A program made the position numbers and the translations under genes. DNA of 21,845 nucleotides from a virus: IMG/VR virus record IMGVR_UViG_3300012929_000043, positions 1-21,845 of that record; one strand, written 5' to 3'. A model generated the notes under the pieces. It saw only the letters and a list, made by a program, of their open reading frames with translations, did not search any database and was not told the DNA's origin. This document shows positions 5,990 through 13,011 of this stretch, in pieces; the first letter of the stretch is position 1; every line of letters starts with the position of its first letter.

Positions 5990-7498
5990 ATGGTTAAACT
6001 TCCCCCGAAACTTCGCGCGCGGCTCGTGGCGGAGGCCATTCGTCGCGGGCTGATGGCGGCCCCGGTCCCTGGTGCCTTATCGCCGAGGGAGATCGGCAAA
6101 CTCCCCTATACTGAGTTTCTCTCACGATACTTTCCCCAGGCCGCGCGCTTCTCCTTAGCAAGCAGGCATATTGATTTATGGGAATGGGTCTCCTCCCTGC
6201 AAGCCGGTGTCTACCAGCCCGGCTACTTTGCGGTATGGCCCCGTGGGGGTGCAAAAAGTTCTACTGCGGAATTGTCTACCAATTATCTGGGATGCCGATT
6301 GACCCGCCGTTTTGCGCTTGTCGTTTCGGAGACACAGGAACAGGCGGACGTACACGTTCAGAATATAGCGACTAATTTTGAGAATTTAGGCGTTCCCCGT
6401 GCATTAAGTGTCTATGGTAAGTCTAAGGGGTGGCGGCGTAACCAATTACAGACAGCACAGGGCTTCAATGTCGCTGCTTTCGGGCTGGATGTGGGCCTTA
6501 GAGGTATTAAGATTGATAACTATCGCCCTGACATTATCGCATTAGATGACATTGATAACCGGCACGATACCCTACAGACCCGCAAAAAGAAGATTGAAAC
6601 CTTAACCCAGACCGTTATTCCCTCCGGCTCAATGGACTGTACGGTACTCGGCGCACAGAACCGAATCACAAAGGATTCCATTTTCTCACAGGTAATTGAT
6701 CGTAAGACGGATTTCCTCACAGATATACAATTTACCGAAGATAAGGCCCTTATAAACCCGACAATTGTTAAAGTTTTCAATGAACTAACACAGATATATC
6801 AGTACAAGGTAACGGAAGGGGAGCCGACCTGGGAAGGGCAGGACATCGCCGCCTGTGAAAGCCTCCTTGCGCGCATTGGACTAAAGGCGTTTCTGCGAGA
6901 GTGCCAGCAGCAGGTTGAGGAGACTGAAGGGGGTATCTGGACAGCGGAGGTCATTGAGGAGACCCGGAGAATCAGTCACCCGCAACTGCTCCGAACCGTG
7001 GTCGCGGTGGACCCTTCTTCCTCCGCAGACGGGGATGCCTGCGGAATCATTGTCGGCGGTGTGGCGCGAATTCTCGGCATCCTCCATGCCTTCATCATTG
7101 AGGATGCCACAATGGAGCATTCTACCCCTAAGCAGTGGGCCGCACAGGTACTGGCCTGTGCGCGCAAGTTCAACGCTGCCGAGATCGTCGTGGAGGGAAA
7201 CCACGGGGGCGGCATGGCCCGAACGATCTTAGAGTCGGAGGCGCAACTGCAAAAAGAGCCGCTAAATATCCCCGTTCGGTTAGTCCATGCGACGGTGGGG
7301 AAAGTTACACGCGCTGAACCCGTGGAGAAGAAATACGAGGATGGGTTAGTACACCATGTGGGGCATTTTGTCGAATTGGAGGCCGAATTAACCTCCTGGC
7401 GACCAACTTCGGGTATGCCTTCGCCCGGTCGCTTAGATGCCTGTGTTTGGGCTGTGCATGCCCTATTGGATGAAGAATCAGTATTGACTTTTTATTGA
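5990..7498 (+). CDS. terL: Terminase large subunit, 502 aa
   Basis: The packaging ATPase/nuclease. Walker A is WPRGGAKS at about residues 83-90, Walker B is DIIALDDID at 181-189, and a GAQNR coupling-type motif lies near 221-225. The RNase H-like nuclease begins with VVAVDPSSSADGDA (Asp 341), followed by EIVVEGNHGG (Glu 402) and a C-terminal GRLDACVWAVHALL with the third acidic residue. Length is normal for the family. It threads DNA into the prohead through the portal and cuts concatemers. The start has no clear ribosome site and is preceded by a hairpin ending one base before the ATG. It follows the 77-aa gene by 15 bp, so it is probably in one transcript with it. Confidence 0.92.
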   Translation: MVKLPPKLRARLVAEAIRRGLMAAPVPGALSPREIGKLPYTEFLSRYFPQAARFSLASRHIDLWEWVSSLQAGVYQPGYFAVWPRGGAKSSTAELSTNYLGCRLTRRFALVVSETQEQADVHVQNIATNFENLGVPRALSVYGKSKGWRRNQLQTAQGFNVAAFGLDVGLRGIKIDNYRPDIIALDDIDNRHDTLQTRKKKIETLTQTVIPSGSMDCTVLGAQNRITKDSIFSQVIDRKTDFLTDIQFTEDKALINPTIVKVFNELTQIYQYKVTEGEPTWEGQDIAACESLLARIGLKAFLRECQQQVEETEGGIWTAEVIEETRRISHPQLLRTVVAVDPSSSADGDACGIIVGGVARILGILHAFIIEDATMEHSTPKQWAAQVLACARKFNAAEIVVEGNHGGGMARTILESEAQLQKEPLNIPVRLVHATVGKVTRAEPVEKKYEDGLVHHVGHFVELEAELTSWRPTSGMPSPGRLDACVWAVHALLDEESVLTFY

Positions 7499-7508
7499 TT
7501 ACCTTGTA

Positions 7509-7517
7509 TGGTATAAT
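7509..7517 (+). promoter_or_regulatory. Extended -10 promoter for the HNH gene
   Basis: TG-G-TATAAT, a consensus extended -10 (TATAAT 7512-7517), lies between the terL stop and the HNH start, predicting transcription from about 7524. The intruding gene therefore has its own promoter, as homing endonucleases often do. Confidence 0.6.
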
Positions 7518-7519
7518 AT

Positions 7520-7539
7520 TTGGTAGGGGCAAATACCAA
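7520..7539 (+). promoter_or_regulatory. Hairpin abutting the HNH start codon, SD-like GGGG in the loop
   Basis: TTGGTA (7520-7525) pairs with TACCAA (7534-7539) across GGGGCAAA, 1 nt before ATG 7541. Folding would bring the AGGGG ribosome-site-like sequence close to the ATG. If transcription starts near 7524 the 5' arm is incomplete and only readthrough RNA from terL would fold fully. Confidence 0.5.
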
Positions 7540-7540
7540 T

Positions 7541-8218
7541 ATGGACTATACAGAGATTAAGTCAATTCGGGGGAATCGTATTCAGGTTGTCAACTTCAAT
7601 GGGCTTGAATACAGACGGTACCCTGACAGTACCAGCAAACCTGCTGCCCGGTACTTTTATCCCTATGAGAAGGGGAATCGCGCCCTCGGTAAGCCCTGCC
7701 TCCACGTTGCGGTATGGGAGCATCATCACGGCCCCGTTCCGAAAGATTATCACATCCACCACAAAGATAAGGGATTCGAGGATAACAGTATTGAAAACCT
7801 TGAAATGCTTTCTCGAAAGGAACATGGTGCGCGGCATCGTGGAGATGATATGGAACGCAAGGTCAAGCAGATGGACTATGCGCGTAAATTTGCGTCCGAG
7901 TGGCATGGTAGCGAAGAGGGGCTTGCTTGGCATTCGGAACATGGTAAACACACTTGGGATAACCGGGAGCGTGAAAAGTTGATTGTTTGCGTCGAATGTG
8001 GGAAGGAATCTCTCTCTTACTTTGGCGACCAACCAGACCTTCGATTCTGCTCTCGTGTGTGTACTAACAGATACAATCACCGTACCAAGAGATACCATGA
8101 GACACGGACCTGCATCGTTTGTGGCAATTCTTTTATCATCAAGAAAAGCCTTAAACAGCAGTCTTGCTCTCGTAAATGCTCGTGGGTTATTCGTCGGGAT
8201 GTGCCTGGGGGTAAATAA
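7541..8218 (+). CDS. HNH homing-type endonuclease with two zinc knuckles, 225 aa
   Basis: Residues about 54-98 contain the HNH/beta-beta-alpha-metal signature: LHVAVWEHHHG, then YHIHHKDKGFEDNSIENLEMLSRKEH. Catalytic histidines lie around 71-74 and Asn/His later. A WHGSEEGLAWHSEH segment (121-134) is a short motif common in phage HNH proteins. The C-terminus carries two four-cysteine clusters: C150/C153/C170/C174 and C191/C194/C209/C213. These probably bind zinc and specify the DNA target. It sits between terL and the portal gene, a typical place for free-standing homing endonucleases, which cut phages lacking the gene. ATG 7541 was chosen because the TTG at 7520 falls upstream of the predicted transcript start. 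Confidence 0.88.
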   Translation: MDYTEIKSIRGNRIQVVNFNGLEYRRYPDSTSKPAARYFYPYEKGNRALGKPCLHVAVWEHHHGPVPKDYHIHHKDKGFEDNSIENLEMLSRKEHGARHRGDDMERKVKQMDYARKFASEWHGSEEGLAWHSEHGKHTWDNREREKLIVCVECGKESLSYFGDQPDLRFCSRVCTNRYNHRTKRYHETRTCIVCGNSFIIKKSLKQQSCSRKCSWVIRRDVPGGK

Positions 8219-8235
8219 GGAATGTGGTATGCTGT

Positions 8236-8260
8236 GGGGTAGGATAAGCAACCCTACCCC
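8236..8260 (+). promoter_or_regulatory. 8-bp hairpin abutting the portal start codon
   Basis: GGGGTAGG (8236-8243) pairs perfectly with CCTACCCC (8253-8260) across nine bases. The last C touches ATG 8261. A weak extended -10 (TGGTATGCT, TATGCT 8228-8233) could start RNA near 8240. No free Shine-Dalgarno is present, so the hairpin should affect translation. Confidence 0.65.
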
Positions 8261-10771
8261 ATGAATAACGGACTCCAAAAGTTTATAGACCGGGCGAAGT
8301 CCTTTTTTGTGGAGCAGAAAAGCCCTTTTAACGCACCCTACTCCGAAAATTGGCATTGGCACCCGGTATCCCAATCCTTTGACAATGGCAGATTACCCGG
8401 AAGTAATCGGGACTGGGCTGTTAAAGCCGGGGACCTGTGGCTTAACGGCACTATCGCGATTGGCCTGGATTGGATTCAAAACGCACTATTAGATGCCCCG
8501 ATACGAGTCTTCCGGGATGTGGTCAATAGTGAGGGAATCACCGACCAGGTTCCGATTCCCCCGGAGAATTCCGTATACGCCAATCTGTTGGAAAACCCAA
8601 ATCCCTGGTACGATGGTAGCACCCTCTGGGCCGGTACCGTTACCTCCTGGAAAACGGACGGGAATGCCTACTGGCTGAAATGGCGACTGCTCGGACCCGG
8701 CAGCAATTCCCCCGTAATCGGCCTTTTTTATATTCCTCACTACCTGATTGAGCCGGCGCGCCGCAAACCGCAGGACGGCGGTGGGTTGTACTACCGCTAC
8801 TGGGTCGGGGGTGTCTCACAAGAAATTCCCTATGAGGATGTCATTCACTTCCGCAAAGGGCTGGACCCCCGAAACACCCTGAAGGGAATCAGTCCCCTCC
8901 GGGCCAACCTGCGCTCCGTCGTTGCCACCAATGAGGTAGATACCTACCTCACGGGCATTCTCCTTAACATGGGCATTCCCGGTGCCATTGCTGCTCCGAA
9001 GGGGGAGGGCGTTCGGGTAGACCCGGATAAAGCCGAACTGATGAAGGAGAAATGGGCCGCCCTTAGAGGAGATCGTGTCGGGGAACTCCTGGTAGCGCCG
9101 GTGGCAATGGAGATAACCCCGGCAGGATTCAACCCGGAACAACTCATGCTGGACAAAATACGCACGGTTCCGCAGGAAACCCTTTGCGCGGCGCTTGGCT
9201 TATCTTCGATGATTCTCAATTTGCCGTCCGGTGCAGGCAATCGAACCTACAGCAATTATGCCGAGGCCGATAGCCAGGCATGGCTGAACGGTATCGTCCC
9301 GATGGCGAAGATACTGTCTCGGCAGTTAAAAGCCCATGCGGTTGACTTAGGCGCACGGCCAGGGGAGTACGCGGCCTTCGACATGACCGGCGTGATTGCC
9401 CTTCAAGGCGATATGAAGGTCATCGCCGATACCCGCTTCGTGCAGGCACAGGCCGCTGTGCAACTGGTGAACATCGGCTTTGACCCAGAAGAGACTATCG
9501 CCGCCCTCGGACTGCCGGAAATAGCCTTTATCGGCAGGCCCCAACCTGTCGCGAGTGGACCCAATACTGGAACGGAAGCCGGTGAGGATGAAGCAGAGCA
9601 GGAATCCGAGGATGGTAAATCCTGGCAGCCCCTGTATGAATACGACGCAGACCCCCACTATCTGACAAAGGACGGGCTATCCGCTGTTTCACGTGAAACA
9701 TCGGCGCTGTATGCTGCCCTGAATCAGTTCCGCCACCAGTTATCCAACCGGGAGAAATCAGCGGTACAGGACATCCTCCGGGTCATGGCTGCTGGGACGA
9801 AGCGAATCCAAAAACTGCTGATTCCTGTCTACTCACGAATCAAGGAACTGCAAGACGCCGGGCAGCCTGTACCGGTACAGATTGAAGGAATGCGAACTGC
9901 CTATGAGCGGCAATTAGGCTTGCTCACGGAGGAGTACCAGAGCCTGAGTACCTCCCTGTCGGAGATTGTAGAGGGCGCGCAGGAATCGGCTATCTCAAAT
10001 ACGATTGCCAATTCCACAGGCATTTTTCAAGCCTCTCTGGGTTCTATCCCCACCGGCATTACCCCGGCACAGGAAAATACAGCCCTGCGGATTATGACCG
10101 GATTCTCAACCGGGGGCCGTCACGGATTAGACGCCATGCGGACACTGGTAGGCTTCACCGGAGATGGCAGCCCGGTTAAATCTTACCTCAGTGAGAAATT
10201 CAAGGGTTTAGAGAAATCCATTGTAGAGGAGATGGGAGCCGGTCTGATTGCCGGGGAGAATCCGGTCAAGGTGGCACGTCGCATCGGCAAACTAACTGAC
10301 AAAGCCACCAATGAGGTAACGACCTTAACCCGAACCGAAATGCTCCGTGCATCCCGCGAGGCATCCCGTGAACTGTACGAAGGGTCCAGCGTTTGTGATG
10401 GTTGGACCTGGTTTTGCGCTCAAGATAGTAGAACATGTGTTTGCTGTTGGGCTATGAGCGGAAAAAAGTTTACATCTGACGTGAAATTTGGTAGCCATCC
10501 GTCTTGCAGATGCTCCCTAATTTGCAGCACGAAGTCATGGAGTGAACTGCTCGGTGTGGATGGCTTGGAGGATACCCAACCGGAAATACCAGACGGTTCG
10601 GAGGTATTCGCGGCCCTTTCTCATAAAAAGCAAGCAGAGATATTAGGGCCTGGGGGATATGAACTTTATCGGGCCGGTAAACCGCTGGAATCCTGGGTAC
10701 ACTACGAAGAGAACCCGCAATGGGGACCGACACGGCGCGTTAGTACCTTAGCGGAGGTGAACACTCCATGA
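8261..10771 (+). CDS. Portal protein fused to MuF-like minor head protein, 836 aa
   Basis: The N-terminal half (about 30-430) is a phage portal: WLNGTIAIGLDWIQNALLDAP, PYEDVIHFRKGLDP, SPLRANLRSVVATNEVDTYLTGIL, and LCAALGLSSMILNLPSGAGNRTYSNYAEA. It forms the dodecameric DNA gate. After an acidic linker (about 440-465) the C-terminal half has a helical stretch and a MuF domain (about 640-760). Key parts are GENPVKVARRIGKL, TLTRTEMLRASREAS, and DSRTCVCCWAMSGKKF with SHPSCRCSLI, a Cys/His cluster. These two proteins are usually separate neighbours; here they are one chain. The last codons and stop coincide with the end of the TnpB element, so the original C-terminus may have been changed. A parS sequence lies in the coding region at residues about 475-480. 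Confidence 0.87.
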   Translation: MNNGLQKFIDRAKSFFVEQKSPFNAPYSENWHWHPVSQSFDNGRLPGSNRDWAVKAGDLWLNGTIAIGLDWIQNALLDAPIRVFRDVVNSEGITDQVPIPPENSVYANLLENPNPWYDGSTLWAGTVTSWKTDGNAYWLKWRLLGPGSNSPVIGLFYIPHYLIEPARRKPQDGGGLYYRYWVGGVSQEIPYEDVIHFRKGLDPRNTLKGISPLRANLRSVVATNEVDTYLTGILLNMGIPGAIAAPKGEGVRVDPDKAELMKEKWAALRGDRVGELLVAPVAMEITPAGFNPEQLMLDKIRTVPQETLCAALGLSSMILNLPSGAGNRTYSNYAEADSQAWLNGIVPMAKILSRQLKAHAVDLGARPGEYAAFDMTGVIALQGDMKVIADTRFVQAQAAVQLVNIGFDPEETIAALGLPEIAFIGRPQPVASGPNTGTEAGEDEAEQESEDGKSWQPLYEYDADPHYLTKDGLSAVSRETSALYAALNQFRHQLSNREKSAVQDILRVMAAGTKRIQKLLIPVYSRIKELQDAGQPVPVQIEGMRTAYERQLGLLTEEYQSLSTSLSEIVEGAQESAISNTIANSTGIFQASLGSIPTGITPAQENTALRIMTGFSTGGRHGLDAMRTLVGFTGDGSPVKSYLSEKFKGLEKSIVEEMGAGLIAGENPVKVARRIGKLTDKATNEVTTLTRTEMLRASREASRELYEGSSVCDGWTWFCAQDSRTCVCCWAMSGKKFTSDVKFGSHPSCRCSLICSTKSWSELLGVDGLEDTQPEIPDGSEVFAALSHKKQAEILGPGGYELYRAGKPLESWVHYEENPQWGPTRRVSTLAEVNTP
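9685..9700. promoter_or_regulatory. parS: Perfect parS-type site inside the portal gene
   Basis: TGTTTCACGTGAAACA is a perfect 16-bp palindrome identical to the consensus parS bound by chromosomal ParB (Spo0J) across most bacterial phyla. It encodes part of SAVSRETS in the portal linker region. An exact match is expected by chance about 5 times in a million windows this size, assuming equal base use. Whether ParB binds here is untested. Confidence 0.75.
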
Positions 10772-10786
10772 GGCTTGTCCTCATGG
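10766..10786 (-). repeat. Right-end hairpin of the TnpB element, overlapping the portal stop
   Basis: CCATGAGG (10766-10773) pairs with CCTCATGG (10779-10786) across five bases. The portal TGA stop (10769-10771) is inside the first arm. In the minus-strand direction this lies just 3' of tnpB, where the omega RNA scaffold would end and its guide begin. Confidence 0.7.
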
Positions 10787-10789
10787 CTT

Positions 10790-11908
10790 CTATGCCGGTA
10801 TACCGACAAGGCCGTATGTTCCCACGGCTTTTTGCAGAATGTTAATCGCGGCATTGGTATCTCTGTCCAGACTTGACCCGCATATCGGGCAGAGGTGCCA
10901 ACGCTCTTTTAGTGTTTTCTTTGCACGATGCCCGCACTGATGGCAGTCCTGCGAAGTGTACGCTGGGTCTATGTTTGCCACTATCCTACCGGCACTTTCA
11001 GCCTTGTAGGATAGTACAGCGCGAAACATTGACCATGCAGCATCACTGATGCTTTTAGCAAGGCAATGGTTCTGCATCATGCCTTTAATGTTGAGTTTTT
11101 CAACGGCGATTGTGCCGTACTCATTAACCAGTTTACGGGATAACTGATGCACAAAATCATGCCTGCGATTACGAATACGCTCATGGATACGAGACAGAAC
11201 CTTGTTGGCTTTGCGCCGGGGCTTACTGGCCTTCGCGGTTCGGGATTGTTTCCTGCCTGCCTTCGCCAACGCTTTCTCATCCTGTCGAAAGAATCTCGGA
11301 TTCTCCACGAACGAGCCGTCACTGAGGGCCGCGAATTTGTTAAGCCCTATGTCAATGCCGATGCTCTTATCGGACGCAGGAAGGGGAACGGGTTCGTACT
11401 CACAGACAAAGCAGACGAACCATTTACCAGCAAGGCGGTGGATAGTGGCGGTCTTGGGAGTGTCAATCAAAGGACGGTGAACGATACACTTAACCTGACC
11501 TATCTTGGAGACTTGAATGTACTCACCTTGCAGTCGGCAACCACCCTTGTCAATCTGCGGGAATGTCAGACTATCATAAGTTCCACGCCCTTTATAGCGC
11601 GGGTATCCCGGCTTCTCTCCGCTCTTGACACGGCGGAAGAAGGCTTGAAAGGCGAGTTCTACTCGTTCCGAAACGTTCTGCAAAACCTGAGAATGAACGC
11701 CTTTAAGTTCCGGGTGAGACGCTTTCCACTGAGCAATGTGGTTGTTCTGCGTGTTACGGGAAAGGGACTTACCTTGTGTTTTATAGAGTGCGGTTCGCTC
11801 AGTGACAAGGCTGTTATAGACTTGACGGCAAATATCCAGCGTTTCTGAGAGCGCGGTTTCTTGCGCTTTTGTTGGCAATATTCGATATTTTATACAGAGC
11901 GAAGACAC
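10790..11908 (-). CDS. tnpB: TnpB RNA-guided nuclease, 372 aa
   Basis: The ancestor-type relative of Cas12. RuvC residues are all present: D186 in GIDIGLNKFAALSDG, E270 in IAVEKLNIKGM, and D350 in LDRDTNAAINI. A zinc finger lies between the second and third motifs (C322, C325, C340, C343). The N-terminal helix-turn-helix-like region and KPGYPRYKGRG are typical. Length is normal for an active TnpB. An omega RNA should overlap the 3' end of the gene and extend past 10790 toward 10766. The only good in-frame start is GTG 11908, since TAG lies just upstream. A TGATAGTAT extended -10 ends 6 nt before it, so the mRNA is probably leaderless. It is a candidate active nuclease that keeps the element in the phage population. 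Confidence 0.92.
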   Translation of the reverse strand: MSSLCIKYRILPTKAQETALSETLDICRQVYNSLVTERTALYKTQGKSLSRNTQNNHIAQWKASHPELKGVHSQVLQNVSERVELAFQAFFRRVKSGEKPGYPRYKGRGTYDSLTFPQIDKGGCRLQGEYIQVSKIGQVKCIVHRPLIDTPKTATIHRLAGKWFVCFVCEYEPVPLPASDKSIGIDIGLNKFAALSDGSFVENPRFFRQDEKALAKAGRKQSRTAKASKPRRKANKVLSRIHERIRNRRHDFVHQLSRKLVNEYGTIAVEKLNIKGMMQNHCLAKSISDAAWSMFRAVLSYKAESAGRIVANIDPAYTSQDCHQCGHRAKKTLKERWHLCPICGSSLDRDTNAAINILQKAVGTYGLVGIPA

Positions 11909-11914
11909 AAAGAC

Positions 11915-11923
11915 ATACTATCA
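11915..11923 (-). promoter_or_regulatory. Extended -10 promoter giving a leaderless tnpB mRNA
   Basis: On the minus strand TG-A-TAGTAT (-10 at 11915-11920), then six bases, then GTG 11908. Transcription should start at the first base of the start codon. The TG overlaps the left-end hairpin. Confidence 0.45.
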
Positions 11924-11949
11924 CTGTTTAGTATAGAAAGCAAACAGTG
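11922..11949 (-). repeat. Left-end hairpin of the TnpB element
   Basis: CACTGTTT (11922-11929) pairs perfectly with AAACAGTG (11942-11949) across 12 bases, upstream of tnpB. The two ends do not share hairpin sequence, which is usual in this family. Confidence 0.6.
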
Positions 11950-11960
11950 GGATTAGTCCG

Positions 11961-11983
11961 GCGCGGATCGTCCGCGCGGTTTT
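11961..11983 (+). terminator. Terminator between the TnpB element and the protease gene
   Basis: GCGCGGA (11961-11967) pairs with TCCGCGC (11971-11977) across TCG, followed by GG and four T. It would stop plus-strand transcripts that come from the portal gene. It presumably stood closer to the portal stop before the element inserted. Confidence 0.65.
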
Positions 11984-12020
11984 CTCCACCCTACTCTATA
12001 AATTCGACTAATTAACGACC

Positions 12021-12029
12021 TGATATACT
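12021..12029 (+). promoter_or_regulatory. Extended -10 promoter for the protease-capsid operon
   Basis: TG-A-TATACT (-10 at 12024-12029) lies 10 nt before ATG 12040. The predicted start near 12036 leaves about 4 nt of leader, consistent with the absence of a Shine-Dalgarno. No -35 match is visible. Confidence 0.45.
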
Positions 12030-12039
12030 GAGAAACACA

Positions 12040-12990
12040 ATGATAACCAGAAAAGCCTACAGTTTGAAGGGTGTTTCGCTGGAAGAGAACTGTCTGAAAG
12101 CAAATACCTCCTGCATGGGATACATGGATGAGGAGCAGGACGTTATTTTCCCCTCTGCCTTCAAAAAGGGGGGATGCCTCCCCGATTTCCTTACGAACGG
12201 CTTTATCGCCCTGTCCCATGATTGGGCCGCGCTTCCTATTGCCATGCCAACAATGATTCGTGAGGATGGCAACATGCTTTATTCAGAGGCGGAATATCAT
12301 TCCACAGAGGAGGCGCAGGCCGCGCGTACTGTCGCAATGGAGCGTATGGACAAGGGGCTAACGGTTCCGGTATCTATTGGCTTCCGTATCGGGGATGATA
12401 TGGGGGATGGTTACTCCTATTTTGAGAACGGGCAAAAGTTGTTGGATTTTGCCGACAAAAACGGCTACGACCTCGGATTATTCGACACAAAACAGATTAA
12501 GAAATGCACATATTTTTGCCGTGGTATTATGACGGTGGCAAAATTGTTTGAATGGAGTCAAGTAACCGTTCCGGCGAATCAGCGCGCGTTAGCCGTTGAT
12601 GCAAAGGGGCTGAAAATTGCCTCCCTTCTCGAATCTGGTCCTGTCTCGTTGGAGGAAGTCCTTTCCTCACTGCCGGAGGGTTCCCCGCTTGCGCTCCGCG
12701 TGAAAGGGGTTATTACCCAACTGCATCAACTGAAACGGGACGGAATAGCGGCGTGTGGGGATGGCATCCTTCACACCGAACGCGGTTTTGAGGAATTCCT
12801 GCGGGACGCTGGCTTTTCCAGAAAACTTGCAAAGGGTATCGTCACGGTGGGATTGAAGACGGCTCTGCGGGATGCAGGGCAGACAGAAGCCCCCGACGAT
12901 AAGCCCGTATCTGCCGAGACTCTTGTACGAGTTAAGCAGTTACGCATAGAATCCCTCCGGCGGGTAAATACGGAGCGGATTGCCCTTTAA
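12040..12990 (+). CDS. HK97-family prohead protease with C-terminal scaffold-like extension, 316 aa
   Basis: The serine protease trims the capsid delta domain during head maturation. IALSHDWAALPIA places the catalytic His at residue 60, and LTVPVSIGFRI gives Ser 112 in the conserved S-x-GF context. The C-terminal part has FSRKLAKGIVTVGLKTALRDA, a pattern typical of this family (FSRxxAKxxxxxGxxALRDA). It probably assists scaffolding. The gene starts with no ribosome site from a nearly leaderless promoter and is followed 21 bp later by the capsid gene. Order protease-capsid is the normal HK97 arrangement. Confidence 0.88.
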   Translation: MITRKAYSLKGVSLEENCLKANTSCMGYMDEEQDVIFPSAFKKGGCLPDFLTNGFIALSHDWAALPIAMPTMIREDGNMLYSEAEYHSTEEAQAARTVAMERMDKGLTVPVSIGFRIGDDMGDGYSYFENGQKLLDFADKNGYDLGLFDTKQIKKCTYFCRGIMTVAKLFEWSQVTVPANQRALAVDAKGLKIASLLESGPVSLEEVLSSLPEGSPLALRVKGVITQLHQLKRDGIAACGDGILHTERGFEEFLRDAGFSRKLAKGIVTVGLKTALRDAGQTEAPDDKPVSAETLVRVKQLRIESLRRVNTERIAL

Positions 12991-13011
12991 CTCACTGGAA
13001 AGGTGTACAAA

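Larger units (their letters stand above)
10766..11949 (-). mobile_element. TnpB-only IS200/IS605-type element (IS1341-like)
   Basis: One tnpB gene lies between two subterminal hairpins, at 10766-10786 after the gene and 11922-11949 before it. Both are perfect 8-bp stems, as in IS200/IS605 ends. No tnpA (Y1 transposase) is present, so movement would need a transposase from elsewhere. True ends are not duplicated in this family and should lie a few to tens of bases outside the hairpins, so the limits given are minimum limits. The element is opposite to the structural genes and lies between the portal stop and a terminator. Confidence 0.72.

Noticed and set aside
7562-8374. 270-aa minus-strand frame
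   Set aside because: Antisense to the HNH gene, which has clear motifs; this frame has none.
10741-10760. Near copy of the start-associated motif (CTAAGGTACTAAC, minus strand)
   Set aside because: It lies antisense within the portal coding sequence with no start codon at the required distance.
11147-11848. 233-aa plus-strand frame
   Set aside because: Antisense shadow of tnpB, whose catalytic motifs are all on the minus strand.
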